Assembly (NCBI GenBank): GCA_023630585.1
Contig: CM042539.1
Location: 29,348,255-29,412,254 of the forward strand
Source of the DNA: Cranoglanis bouderius
Taxonomy: Eukaryota > Chordata > Actinopteri > Siluriformes > Cranoglanididae
DNA: 64,000 bases
Direction: 5' to 3'
The position numbers and the translations under genes were made by a program. The notes beneath the pieces were generated by a model. It was not told the DNA's origin, ran no database searches, and saw only the letters and a program-made list of their open reading frames with translations. Below, one piece after another: positions 47,607-56,620 of this stretch; the first letter of the stretch is position 1, and each line of letters opens with the position of its first letter.

Positions 47607-49686
47607 ACATTTTTATTTCAAATTCATACATCGTAGAATTTACATAATAACTGTTGCTACATACATACATACATACCACTGCTAGTAAGGATGTAGGGCT
47701 GAGTAGGGTGCACGGCGATGCAGCGGATGTAATCCGAATGGGCCTCGAACATGTGCACCCGCTCTAATGTGTTATAGTTGAAAACACGAATCTGCATGTC
47801 GTCCTAGAAGACAGAGGCCGCAAAGGATTTACCCGACTCGACGTGGAACCGAATCTGACCTAAAAGTACTATAAATATTTGAAATGATTTGCATTGTAAA
47901 TAAATGTACTTACCGCCCCGGTTATGACCCAGTTCTTCCTAGCGACAAACTTTGCAGCTCTCACTGGCAGGTCGCACACTTCGAACGTCTTCACCAAGGT
48001 CTACGGTCGAGGGAAAGAATAATACTCGATGAGCGAGAGGATCAATTGGCTGCTCTACTTTATTCTGGATTTGAGTAACAAAAAAAAACAAAAAACAAAA
48101 ACAAACAACAAAAACTATGTTGAGCAGCTGAATTCACTACAAAGCCTTTTTTCACTCACTTGTGTTTCGTGGTTCCAGACGCACACGCTGCCGTTGTAGA
48201 GACTAGCCAGCATCCATGGCTCGGTGGGATGGAGATCCACGCTTTTGACGCGGTCCGACCGAGCCGTGAGCTTGCGCTTGATGTCCAGCCTGAGAGGCTA
48301 CGGGTAATAAAACGGGGAAAAAAAACGTGAGGGAGCAATATGACCATCCTAAAAGGTGGAAAAGCAGAAACCTTCCTGATTATTACACGCTCACGGCGCC
48401 GACACCGGAGACTCTTACAGAGACGATATCACCAACTACAAACACTTTCCTTCGTCAAACAACAGCATGTTTTTTTTTTTTTTGTTTTTTTTTTTAAAAC
48501 TCCGTTATTATCAGCTTTAGATGAGGTGAAGCGTCAGAAACGAACATAACGTATTAGAATGAGCGCATTACTATAAACCTGTGATTTGCCCTGCACTCAG
48601 AACTACTCTCAGAGCTGCTGTTATAGAAAATTAAGCAACACCGTCCAGCCAATCAGAACCGAGCGCCATTTCACTTTTAAAGTTTATGCTTGTTGAGATC
48701 CATCTTTTCACACTGAGGACAACCGAGGGACTCGGACACAACTATTACAAAAGGTGCAAACATTCACTGATGCTCAAGAAATTAACACAATACATGAAGA
48801 ACCAGGGGGGTGTAAACTTTTGAACAGGGGGATCGGTGTAAATTTAAATTTTTTTTTTTACATAAGATATTTACATGTTTCCCACTTATCACCCTGTTCA
48901 AAAGTTTACACCCCCCCTGGCTCATTTGTGTAAATTCAGTTATTACTGTGTGTCTTGTGGACTATATATATATAAACATCTGTTATGTGAAATAACTTAT
49001 TCAGGGTGGAACTAAAAAAACAAAAAAAAACAAAATGCTTTTTTTAAAAAAATTTTAATGAACCGTCTTATTATTATTATTATTATTATTTCTTTAAACT
49101 ATTAACATTTTACAAGGCGTATGCAAACTAATACACTGACCAGTCTGCCATGTCTAACGACAAATATGCCAATTTATACACAGCTTGCAAACAACAACAG
49201 TTGAAGACAGAAAGAAATAACGCCATTTAGCTATAAACGGTACTCAGTATACCATAACACTGCATGTAAACACAAATACATCTATGAAAGTGTCCTCTAT
49301 TCAGAATTAGGCGGATGTCATTACTATTATTCTCTTCATTTCAGCCCGTTGCATATTGGAGAAGTCACTAGCTAACTAAATGAAGGTACATTAGACAGCT
49401 ACCTAACAAACTATATTAATTTACATATCGCAAACAGTTCATAAGGACTTATCCCCAATAATCTGTGAACGTGTTCTATCTGTCAATCATTTTTAAAACG
49501 CAAGCGCCGGTGGAAAAAAAATACCCAAGCCGTACAGCTATAGCATTAGCAACTTGTCTATGTGGCGATACGGCCTCCAGTTCAGCGCGACCGAAATAAC
49601 GTTAGCTAGCTAGTTAGCAGTGCTGCTAGCTAACTCCACTACTACATATTTAATTTTATAACTACAAGCACTATTAGACTCACCAT
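38117..49686 (-). CDS. copb2: Coatomer subunit beta-prime (beta'-COP), complete
   Basis: Twenty-two coding exons, about 935 aa, near-identical to mammalian COPB2. - strand exons: 49686-49684 (ATG only), 48297-48160, 48000-47914, 47803-47677, 47565-47417, 46757-46611, 46496-46397, 46295-46153, 45572-45373, 45135-45025, 43710-43622, 43446-43340, 41702-41559, 41197-41067, 40845-40638, 40547-40437, 40280-40066, 39638-39546, 39321-39138, 38939-38865, 38462-38313, 38212-38117. All use GT-AG and join in phase. Residues 1 to about 300 form the first WD40 propeller (SDRVKSVDLHPTEPW, SASLDRTIKVWQLG, SGADDRLVKIWDYQ), which in this family binds KKxx cargo tails. A second propeller-like region runs to about 600, then an alpha-solenoid (LAQECLHHAQDYGG), a Pro/Ala/Glu linker and an acidic end (DLDNLDLDDIDTTD). 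It is part of the COPI coat for Golgi-to-ER retrieval. Exon 21 has a NAGNAG acceptor (38462 or 38459). Confidence 0.97.
41786..43278 (-). mobile_element. Tc1-like transposon in copb2 intron 12
   Basis: The ends CAGTATCTCACAAAAGTGAG and its exact complement are flanked by TA. The terminal repeats are about 240 bases long and nearly identical, with an inner repeat of the phrase aaaagtgagtacacccct. Length is 1493 bp. It lies between exons 12 and 13 of copb2, in the sense orientation. Confidence 0.95.
42031..42907 (-). pseudogene. Tc1-like transposase with internal deletions
   Basis: Begins at MAKNSLRI (42907) and is frameshifted at once. From 42799 it reads AKTIQRFNRTGSTQNRPRHG, the GRPKK linker, a second HTH (RAQTIRRTLHQIGLHG), NHVLWSDETKINLFGSDG and VKHGGG. 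A frameshift at about 42340 follows. In the next frame, LKQSMIPSLRKLGRRAVFQH precedes DNDPKHTSKTT and WPSMSPDLNPIEHLWGILKR. Then about 35 residues are deleted, so GILKRKV joins KAVLENNGGH. Non-functional. Confidence 0.9.
43832..43871. repeat. Duplicated intronic motif, copy B (copb2 intron 10)
   Basis: The core caaagaccacagttcttttg is followed by acgctttacc, matching copy A at 47254-47293 with few changes. The ends can pair (TCAAAG with CTTTTGA) into a short hairpin. Confidence 0.5.
44093..44990 (+). mobile_element. 5'-truncated Tc1-like element in copb2 intron 10
   Basis: Same family as 30684-32065. Coding traces include NVLWSDETNS and MKHGGGGIMI (44250-44405), then FQHDNDPKHTSKSTKE-like and WPSQSPDLNP-like words near 44540-44645. 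The right tip, gactttttatatctactg, is followed by TA. The left terminal repeat is missing. It is antisense to copb2. Confidence 0.85.
45706..46107. mobile_element. hAT-like MITE in copb2 intron 8
   Basis: The ends TAGAGTGCAACCGATTGATC and, reversed, TAGAGATCGACCGATAGTGG form a diverged inverted repeat. The interior is rich in atcggtatcgg words. The flanks caagtcat and caagatat match at 6 of 8 bases, consistent with an old 8-bp duplication. Confidence 0.65.
47254..47293. repeat. Duplicated intronic motif, copy A (copb2 intron 5)
   Basis: The core caaaggccacagttcttttg is followed by acgcttaacc; see copy B at 43832. Whether it is a small RNA, an old repeat or chance conservation cannot be decided here. 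Confidence 0.5.
47571..47602. repeat. (CA)n microsatellite beside copb2 exon 5 acceptor
   Basis: About 16 CA units begin 6 bases upstream of the exon 5 boundary (47565), read on the - strand as (TG)n just before the acceptor. They replace the usual pyrimidine tract. Confidence 0.9.
48690..49125. repeat. Foldback repeat in copb2 intron 1
   Basis: Left arm 48802-48829 (ccaggggggtgtaaactttt) pairs with right arm 48892-48920 (aaaagtttacaccccccctgg). Flanking words (catcttttcacactgaggac on the left, gcgtatgcaaacta on the right) belong to a common fish foldback repeat. It is partial and AT-rich in the loop. Confidence 0.7.
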
Positions 49687-49860
49687 GTCTGCTCTTGCTC
49701 AGCTTTTCCCTTATAATAAATTTGCGATGCCGCCTCCGACACTGCAGGTTTCCTCTACACAGCAAATCTGACGTGGAACTTCCTGAAACGTGATGTCGGA
49801 AGTGATGACGTGGGCACGCAAAGCATTGTGGGGTGGGTACTCGAGCCTAGCGCTAGTTTT
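49687..49860 (-). promoter_or_regulatory. copb2 promoter region with two UPR-type elements
   Basis: The stretch upstream of the copb2 ATG is GC-richer than its surroundings and has no TATA box, as expected for a housekeeping promoter. Two exact TGACGTGG words (49769-49776 and 49806-49813) match the UPR element core bound by XBP1/ATF6. An ETS-type cggaagt lies between them, close to the second copy. The transcription start is not known from sequence. Confidence 0.55.
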
Positions 49861-50100
49861 CTGACAGGAGAAGTTTATTTAAAACGAGTGAACTGTACAG
49901 GGAAGCATTATTGTGTGATTCAATGAATGTAATTTTTTTTAAATGTTATTTTTAATGCGAAGAAGAGCACAACAGGTTTTAACATTTAGTTTGTTTGACC
50001 ATTGGATTAAAAATAAATAAATAAATGAGGAACACACAAAACAAAATACACTAACACACCATTAAAGGTTCAAAGTTCACTGAAATAATAATGTTATATA

Positions 50101-50611
50101 CACTATATGGCCAAAAGGAGGACACCCGACCTGACCATCACACATAATCTTCACCAAACTCCCCAAACGTACCTCAAAGTTAGAAGCACACCATCATAGA
50201 AAGACTTTGTATGCCATGGCATTACAATTTCCCTTCACTAGAACTAAGAGGCCCAAACCTGCGCACAAAAAGCGAGCTCCATGAAGACATGATTTGCCAA
50301 GGTTGATGAACGTAGAAGAACTCGAGTGTCCCGCCTGCACAGAGCCCTCACCTCAACCCCAATGAACACCTTTGGGATGAACTGGAATGCAGAATGCGCT
50401 CGTCCGACATCATTGCCTGACCTCGCTAATGCTCCTGTAGCTGAATGAACACAAATCCCCACGGCCACGCCCCAAAATCTACTGGAAAGCCTTCCCAGAA
50501 GAGTGGAGGTGATAATGCCGGTAAAGGGGGACCAACTCGATATTAAATGCCCATGGTTTTGGAATGCGATGTTCAATACGCAGGTGTCCACATACTTTTG
50601 GCAGTATTGTG
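50101..50611 (+). mobile_element. Short Tc1-derived non-autonomous element (0.5 kb)
   Basis: The ends cactatatggccaaaaggag and, at the right, acttttggcagtattgtg are inverted repeats flanked by TA. Inside remain degraded phrases for SPHLNPNEHLWDELE-like sequence (50340-50390). It is a sister copy of 36193-36709, which is inverted relative to this one. It lies between copb2 and rbp2. Confidence 0.8.
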
Positions 50612-51003
50612 TATTTCCGGTCTATTGAAATAACACCCACTTAAACTTACCATGCATGTACAATGCAGGTATATACAATGTGGTTATTTGGGGGCTTTTT
50701 TAAAAATATATACATATATTTAAATGAATGAACTAATTAATTAACTACATTCTAATCAGTCTACATACTATATATAATTTATTACTTACTTATCACCCAC
50801 TGAAAATTAAATTAGACCATTCAGGTGAAAGTGGCTTTATTTGTTTGTTTGTGTTTTTAAATGAATGAACAAATTAAGTAATCAATTAACTGAATTTTTA
50901 TTGATTTATTTATTATATGATTACCACAAAATGTCTCAAATGACAAAACAAAGCTTTCTGAAGCAATGGCTTTCATTCCAACTCTACTAAAAAAAAAAAA
51001 AAA

Positions 51004-51245
51004 AAGGGGTGGCGTGGCTGCCTCAGAGCTCCACGGTCCACATTTCGGTCCTTGTGCTCGGGTTACTGTCTGTGTGGATGTCCTGTAAAATTCCCCCTAG
51101 GTGTGAACGTGTGTGAATGGTAATCTGTGATAAACTGGCATCCCATTCAGGGTGTATTCCTGCCTCACGTCCAGTTTTCCTGGGATAGGCTTTGGATCCA
51201 CCACAGCCCTGAGCAGGGTAAAGTGCTTACTGAAGATGAATGAGG
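51004..51245 (+). repeat. SINE-like interspersed repeat
   Basis: Word order ggcgtggctgcctcagagct, tctgtgtggatg, tgtgtgaatgg, cctgggataggct, ending tactgaagatgaatga. This matches a frequent fish SINE-type repeat. Tail-only relatives occur at about 16655-16705 and 60062-60170. The pol III boxes are too decayed to confirm. Confidence 0.6.
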
Positions 51246-52083
51246 GAATTTTCAGTGTGTTTAGTGACATCTGGTGGTCAAAAGCATGAACTGCAGCTAT
51301 GAATCTACTTTATCCAACCTGCACCAGGGTTTATATTCCACCAATCACAATCGAGTATGTCTCCCCACGTGGGTACGGTGTATTGCGTCTCAAACCGCAC
51401 ATCCCGTACTAAATAGCACGTCGAATTAGTACAACAATGATGCCATTACAATTTTGAACACACTCTTTAGTACGGTAGTGGGTGGAATGAAACAGAGCCC
51501 ATGTATAGGCTACTTACTTACTTGGTTAGTTAGTTAGTTTAGTCACTTTATGGCGGGATGAAAAGGTAAGTGAGCTATTTTTTTTTTTTTTTTCCAATTA
51601 CACCAATTAAGTTTTACAAAAGCAACTAAACATGCACAATCTGTTTGTTAACTTGTAAACAAGGTTGTTTATTCCTAGTTTTGTTACCAAATGCCAGAAC
51701 AAACCGTGTGAAACAACTTGGCATTGAAAACTGCATCTTGTGACTATTTTAAATATTTGAAATACTTCAAATTCGCCGTCTCCTTGATTAAAACTTTAGG
51801 TTTGTAGACTTTAAAAAATAATTTTGCTTATATACTTTATTTTCTGTAACCTATACATTTGCATTAATGTGGTAATGTAGCTTGTTCTGGCACTGTGGTA
51901 AAAAAAAAAAAAAAAGTCATTATCTGAGGGGGGAAAAATGAGTAATCAACGTTGGAGTGGTGTAAAGATTATTTTCAACATGTCCTGAAGTATTTTATTT
52001 TATTTCTTATAGCACAAAGATGACTGTCATTACACCTAATACTATACTTTTATTGCCATTGTTATTATTGAGCAAACAGAGGC

Positions 52084-52089
52084 TTTATT
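52084..52089 (-). promoter_or_regulatory. Polyadenylation signal of rbp2
   Basis: AATAAA on the - strand, 27 bases after the rbp2 stop codon. A second one occurs at 51837-51842. Confidence 0.5.
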
Positions 52090-52116
52090 AATTTTTTAGT
52101 GACCATAATGTAGGCA

Positions 52117-55100
52117 CTATTGCTTTCTGATGAACACTTGATGGCAAACAACATCTTCACAATACAGCTCCTGCAAAAAAAAAAAGTTCAAACAGAAAGA
52201 GCCATGTTACTGTGGCAATAGAAACCATATGAAAATACAGTTCCCTCCGAAACAATTGAAACGGCAAGGCCAATTCGTTTGTTTTTGCTGTAGACTGAAG
52301 ACATTCGGGTTTGAGACACAGCACATTTTGTATCAAACCACCCAATTTGTAGGCAAGCAAACTATTGGAACATGTGACTGACAGGTGTTTATTGATTGTG
52401 TATACAATAAATAGCTCTGAACATCTATTCTTGGTTTTAACCGTCAGTTTCACCTGTGAAGACTGCATTTGTTGTTTAAAAAAAGGTTAAGCCAACATGA
52501 AGATCAGAGAGCTGTCTATGGGAGAAAAGCAAGCCATTTTGATGCTGAGAAAAGAGGGAAAATCAATCAGAGGCATCGCACAAACATTGGGCATAGCCAG
52601 TGCAACAATTTGGAATGTCCTGAAAAGGAAAGAAACCACTGGTGTACTGAGCAACGGAAACCGAAAGGAAAACAACAACAACTGATGACAAAAACATTGT
52701 GAGGGCTGTGAAGAAAAACACAGCAAAGAAGTACAGAGATGAGCCACAAAAGTTCTGGAACCAAGATGAACCTCTACCAAAGTGATGGAAAGGCCAAAGT
52801 GTGGAGAAAGTAAGGATCTGCTTATGATCCAAAACATACAAGCTCATCTGTGAAACATGGTGGAGGTAGTGTCATGGCTTGGGCTTGCATGGCTGCTTCT
52901 GGAACAGGCTCACTAATCTTTATTGATGATGTAACTCATGATGGTAGCACCAGAATTAATTCAGAATTTTTCAGGAACGTTTTGTCTGCCAATTTACAGA
53001 GAAATGCATCCGAATTAATCGGGAGGAACTTTATCATGCAGCAAGACAATGATCCCAAACACACTGTCAACTCAACAAAGGACTTTATCAAGGGGAAAAA
53101 GTGGGAGGTTTTAGTCTGGCCAAGTCAATCACCAGACCTCAACCCAATTGAGCAGCATTTCACCTCCTGAAGAGGAGACTGAAGGGAGAACCCCCCCGAA
53201 ACAAACAACAACTGAAAGAGGGTGTGGTAAAACCCTGGAAAAGCATCCCAAAAGAAGAAACCAACAATTTGGTGATGTCAATGAGTCACAGGTTTGATGC
53301 AACCTGCATCAAGCAAGGGATATGCATCCAAATATTAAGTGTTATTTACTTCAAGAGTTGTCTGTTCCTATATCTTTGCTCACCTCAAATTGGGTTGCCT
53401 AATACAAAAGGTTCTATGTTTTATCTGCACACATCTAGATGTAAATACCAGGAAATAAAAGCTGAAATCCTAAACTCTCATCTCGTATCTGTCTTTTGAT
53501 CGCAAACCCAAATGTCTTTGGTGTAGAGCACAAACAAATGAATTGTCCTCGCAATTCCAATAGTTTCAGAGGGGACTGTTGGATGACATAGGATGTATAT
53601 CATGCATTATGATAGTAACTGGGAAAAAAAAAATGTCAAAGCTCACCAAGTGTAGTTTATCTCCCTCTATCCAGTGCTTCCATCCACGGTTGGACTTTTC
53701 TCCCTTTTGTGTGCACACCAATGTGTCACCCTCCCAGCTGACCAAAGTCTGTTGTCACAGTTAAATGGCAGTCACAGTGCTATCTTAATTTTGCTCATTT
53801 TACACATAAGCTTTAATTACCAATCGAACTGGAAAACATGGAAAAGTCTTCAGGATAGAGGGCACTGTGTTTTTTTTTTTTTTGTCTTATTAGGTTAAAG
53901 AGAGAGAAAGGAGAGGCTGGTCAGGGAGCTGTTTGAAAACTTGATTGTTTCATGGACGAATCATTAAAGTAACTATAAACAGATAAGAAGTACGTCGGTT
54001 TAATTTGTAATTCTTTGCAAATGACTGTGGTAGAAAAGGAATAAAACGATTCAGAATGTGATTGCGAGGGAGTGATTTCAGACACAGCAGTAACGTTTCA
54101 AGGCAGCTGACACAACGTACATATAATTTTTTACACGTTACAGGGCAGCGTAACCCACTCTGAGGTAATGGGTTATCTGCCCTCTTCTGCATACATGAGC
54201 TCACACGTGCCTATGATTCTCTAATGTCACTGTGATTGACATCACTCACACCCAGAGAGCATGGCCTGTTTTGCTCTCCCACAGTGCTGGCCACAGATGG
54301 ATGTGGCTTGTCGGGATTTGAGCTCGTGGTCTCCAGAACGATCGGGCGGACGCTTTTCTGTTGCGAAAACACTCCCAAGTGTTTTATTCCTCTTATGCCA
54401 CAGAAATTTGCGAACAATTAGTTTGTTTTATTTATTAAAGAATGACACATCATATCTTTTAACTGTTTATAGTTACAGTTTGTTGTTGACCATCTGTAAA
54501 ACAAGTTCCAGTTATCACTTGCATTATAACAGCTATAAACAGTTGTTCCCTAATTCTCTAGTAGCATTTTCTCCCTGATCACTTGTGTGCCCTCTTCAGG
54601 ATTTTTGGATAACCGTAGTTCATGGAAACGGATTCTTTCACATTTTCTGCTGGTGACCTTTCAGACATTTGTTTAAAATTGTGAAACCTTTGAATGGTAA
54701 CCTATCTTGTCCCTACTATAACACATCAAACTATACTAAAAACATGTCATATTTACCAAGGGTGCCAGTATTAGTGGAGGGCACTGTATATCATATCTGA
54801 TCTCGACTTGTGTGAAGTAATGGGGTTGATATGGGGTCAAATATTCACACCTACCTTCAGGTTTCTGTTGTCAAGTCCCTTAGTATACTCATCAAACTCC
54901 TCCCCGATTGTCAAGCTTATCTCGTAGTTCCTGAAGGTGCTGAGTGTCTTTATTGTAAGCTTGTCTTCATCCTGGATAATAACTTTGGTTTGAGACAAGT
55001 GGACGGCGATCTTCCGTGTGACCAAATCGATGTCTGCAAAAAACAAACAAACAAAAAAAGAAACCCAAAACCAAGAACATGATGCGAGTTGATCTTGCAA

Positions 55101-55244
55101 TCATCTACAAGCACCATGTGTACAAGAAAAGAATCATCATGCATATCATCACGCCACTCATTCGGTCTTACTGAGTATTTTCATGTAATCTTCAAAGTTG
55201 TCATTTGTCTCCAGAACCCACGTCCCACCGAAATCCACAGGCAT
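52117..55244 (-). CDS. rbp2: Cellular retinol-binding protein, rbp2-like, complete
   Basis: Four exons on the - strand: 55244-55172, 55033-54855, 53748-53647, 52170-52117, all GT-AG and in phase, giving 135 aa. This is the usual length and gene structure of the intracellular lipid-binding protein family. It starts MPVDFGGTWVLETNDNFEDY. Exon 2 has TRKIAVHLSQTKVI, STFRNYEI and FDEYTKGLDNRNLK; exon 3 WEGDTLVCTQKGEKSNRGWK then HWIEGDKL; exon 4 ELYCEDVVCHQVFIRKQ. The 10-strand barrel carries retinol or retinal in the cytosol and hands it to LRAT and dehydrogenases. Wording is nearest to mammalian RBP2, and its place next to copb2 agrees. Residue 109 (mature 108), which contacts the retinol hydroxyl, is His rather than the Gln of mammalian CRBP I/II. 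rbp2a and rbp2b cannot be separated here. Intron 3 holds a Tc1 element. Confidence 0.93.
52238..53578 (+). mobile_element. Tc1-like transposon in rbp2 intron 3
   Basis: The left tip, CAGTTCCCTCCGAAACAATT, has a flanking TA; the right tip ends tagtttcagaggggactg, where the flanking TA has become TT. It is 1341 bp and of the same family as 1-250 and 20354-23089. It is antisense to rbp2, between exons 3 and 4. Confidence 0.92.
52497..53338 (+). pseudogene. Tc1-like transposase, internally deleted
   Basis: Starts MKIRELSMGEKQAILMLRKE (HTH), breaks at 52683, and most of the second HTH and the first catalytic Asp region are missing. It resumes VKHGGGSVMAWACMAASGTG (52848), RNFIMQQDNDPKHTVNSTKD and WPSQSPDLNPIEQ. 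A frameshift near 53150 follows, and the C-terminus is a diverged GICIQ instead of GYATKY. Confidence 0.88.
54748..54785. repeat. Tc1 terminal-repeat remnant in rbp2 intron 2
   Basis: tatttaccaagggtgccagt, then attagtggagggcactg, complements the left tip of the element at 33626. TA follows. No partner end was found, so it is a solo remnant. Confidence 0.7.
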
Positions 55245-55297
55245 GGTGGTGTCCGGTGAAGTTTGGGCAGAATGTAAGAGAGCATGCTGTTCTGGGA

Positions 55298-55304
55298 CTT
55301 TATA
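55298..55304 (-). promoter_or_regulatory. TATA box of rbp2
   Basis: TATAAAG on the - strand, 54 bases upstream of the rbp2 ATG, leaving room for a short 5' UTR. Tissue-restricted lipid-binding protein genes usually have a TATA box. Confidence 0.65.
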
Positions 55305-55489
55305 CTGGAGCAAGCAAAACGGTCACAGTACTAAAGATAAGAAAGAAGAGCAATGGGAGAGCAGCCAAAATGAGGCACATATCCGAGTCCAGCCAATGGA
55401 ATAAGAAGGAGAGAAACATAGACATATAGTTGTCCTTGATCATAGTCAACTAGCAGACACAATGTAAATAAAATCTTTAGGTTAAGAAA

Positions 55490-55690
55490 TGGGTAACTGT
55501 CATTGGCGCGACCACCATCAGGCTTCACTGTGGGGATGGTGTTCTCAAGTAATGAGCGTTTCTTCCAAATGTAGCACTTTGTACCAAGGCCAAACAATCC
55601 TCTCAGACCAGAGAACCTTTTCCCCCATGTTTGCTGAGTCTCCAACATGTTTTGTGGATCTCTCCAGTATCTTAAGTTGCATTACATATA
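55490..55690 (-). mobile_element. Tc1-like transposase scrap
   Basis: On the - strand a short frame reads FSGLRGLFGLGTKCYIWKKR, then ENTIPTVKPDGG, the degraded WSDETK-to-VKHGGG region of a Tc1 transposase. No ends are visible. It lies about 250 bases upstream of the rbp2 start. Confidence 0.55.
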
Positions 55691-56058
55691 GGAATGAGAT
55701 CATTTGTGTTTACTTCCTCATCCAGTTCTCAGTTGTTCATCAAGTGTTAATCTTCAGTTTTCAGACCCAGATCATTAAAACAACATGATCTCACACTTTT
55801 TTTTTGTTTGACAGATAATTAAAAAGACAACGTCCCGTGTACAGTGACAGTGATTTTAATAGTAATAAGAGAACCATATTTATGGAACAAAAACATAAAC
55901 ATAAAAACAAAAACAAAAGTGCAGTGTTAAAAATAGAACAGTAGGGGTCAGCAATGTCTAGCTTTTAGATAGTGAAGACCAAATGAATACCAGTTCACGG
56001 TCCAGTCAAGCACACGACCGAGCAATAAACAGCACCCAAAAGTCTCCATACATACATA

Positions 56059-56620
56059 CAGTTGCAATCAAAATTATTCAACCCCCATTGCAAATCAGGT
56101 TTATTGTCAAAATTTACAGACTTTCAGCTGTTTGCAGTGAACAAGCTTTCATTGCTGTTTGCAATGTTGTCTCAAGCACCCCTGATGGAACTAATCAAGG
56201 GCTTCATTAGTTGCACCAGGTGTGCTTGAGCTGGAACACATGAACTAACTCTTTTAAGCAAACACACTATACTTGGCTAATGGTGGCCAATTCAAACCTT
56301 TCTCTGTGCAACTTTAGGGACTTTAGGGACAGAGAAAACAGTGGGAATGAATTTAGCAAAAGAATGGATATGCTGCACAGTAACTTCCTCAGCAGCTGAC
56401 ACTGTGAAATGCCAAAGGCCCATTTACCAGCAGCCAGCATCTTTGATGAGGCTAACGGAAATACATGTGAAAACAGTGTGGTTAATAGTCAATTTGAACA
56501 ATTACTGACCACATCCAGGGTTGTTCGAACTGCTTACAAGGAGGCTAAACGTTGTGAACCTGCACATAGCTCTGAAAGTGAGACTGACTGCCAGGAATTA
56601 AATGGAGTTAACAGCCCATG
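56059..56620 (+). mobile_element. Tc1-like element, 5' part, cut by a LINE
   Basis: The left tip CAGTTGCAATCAAAATTATT is preceded by TA. The terminal repeat continues tcaacccccattgcaaatca and gacttt-rich sequence. Coding traces follow 56340, in changing frames. The sequence ends where the LINE tail begins (56621). Confidence 0.65.
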
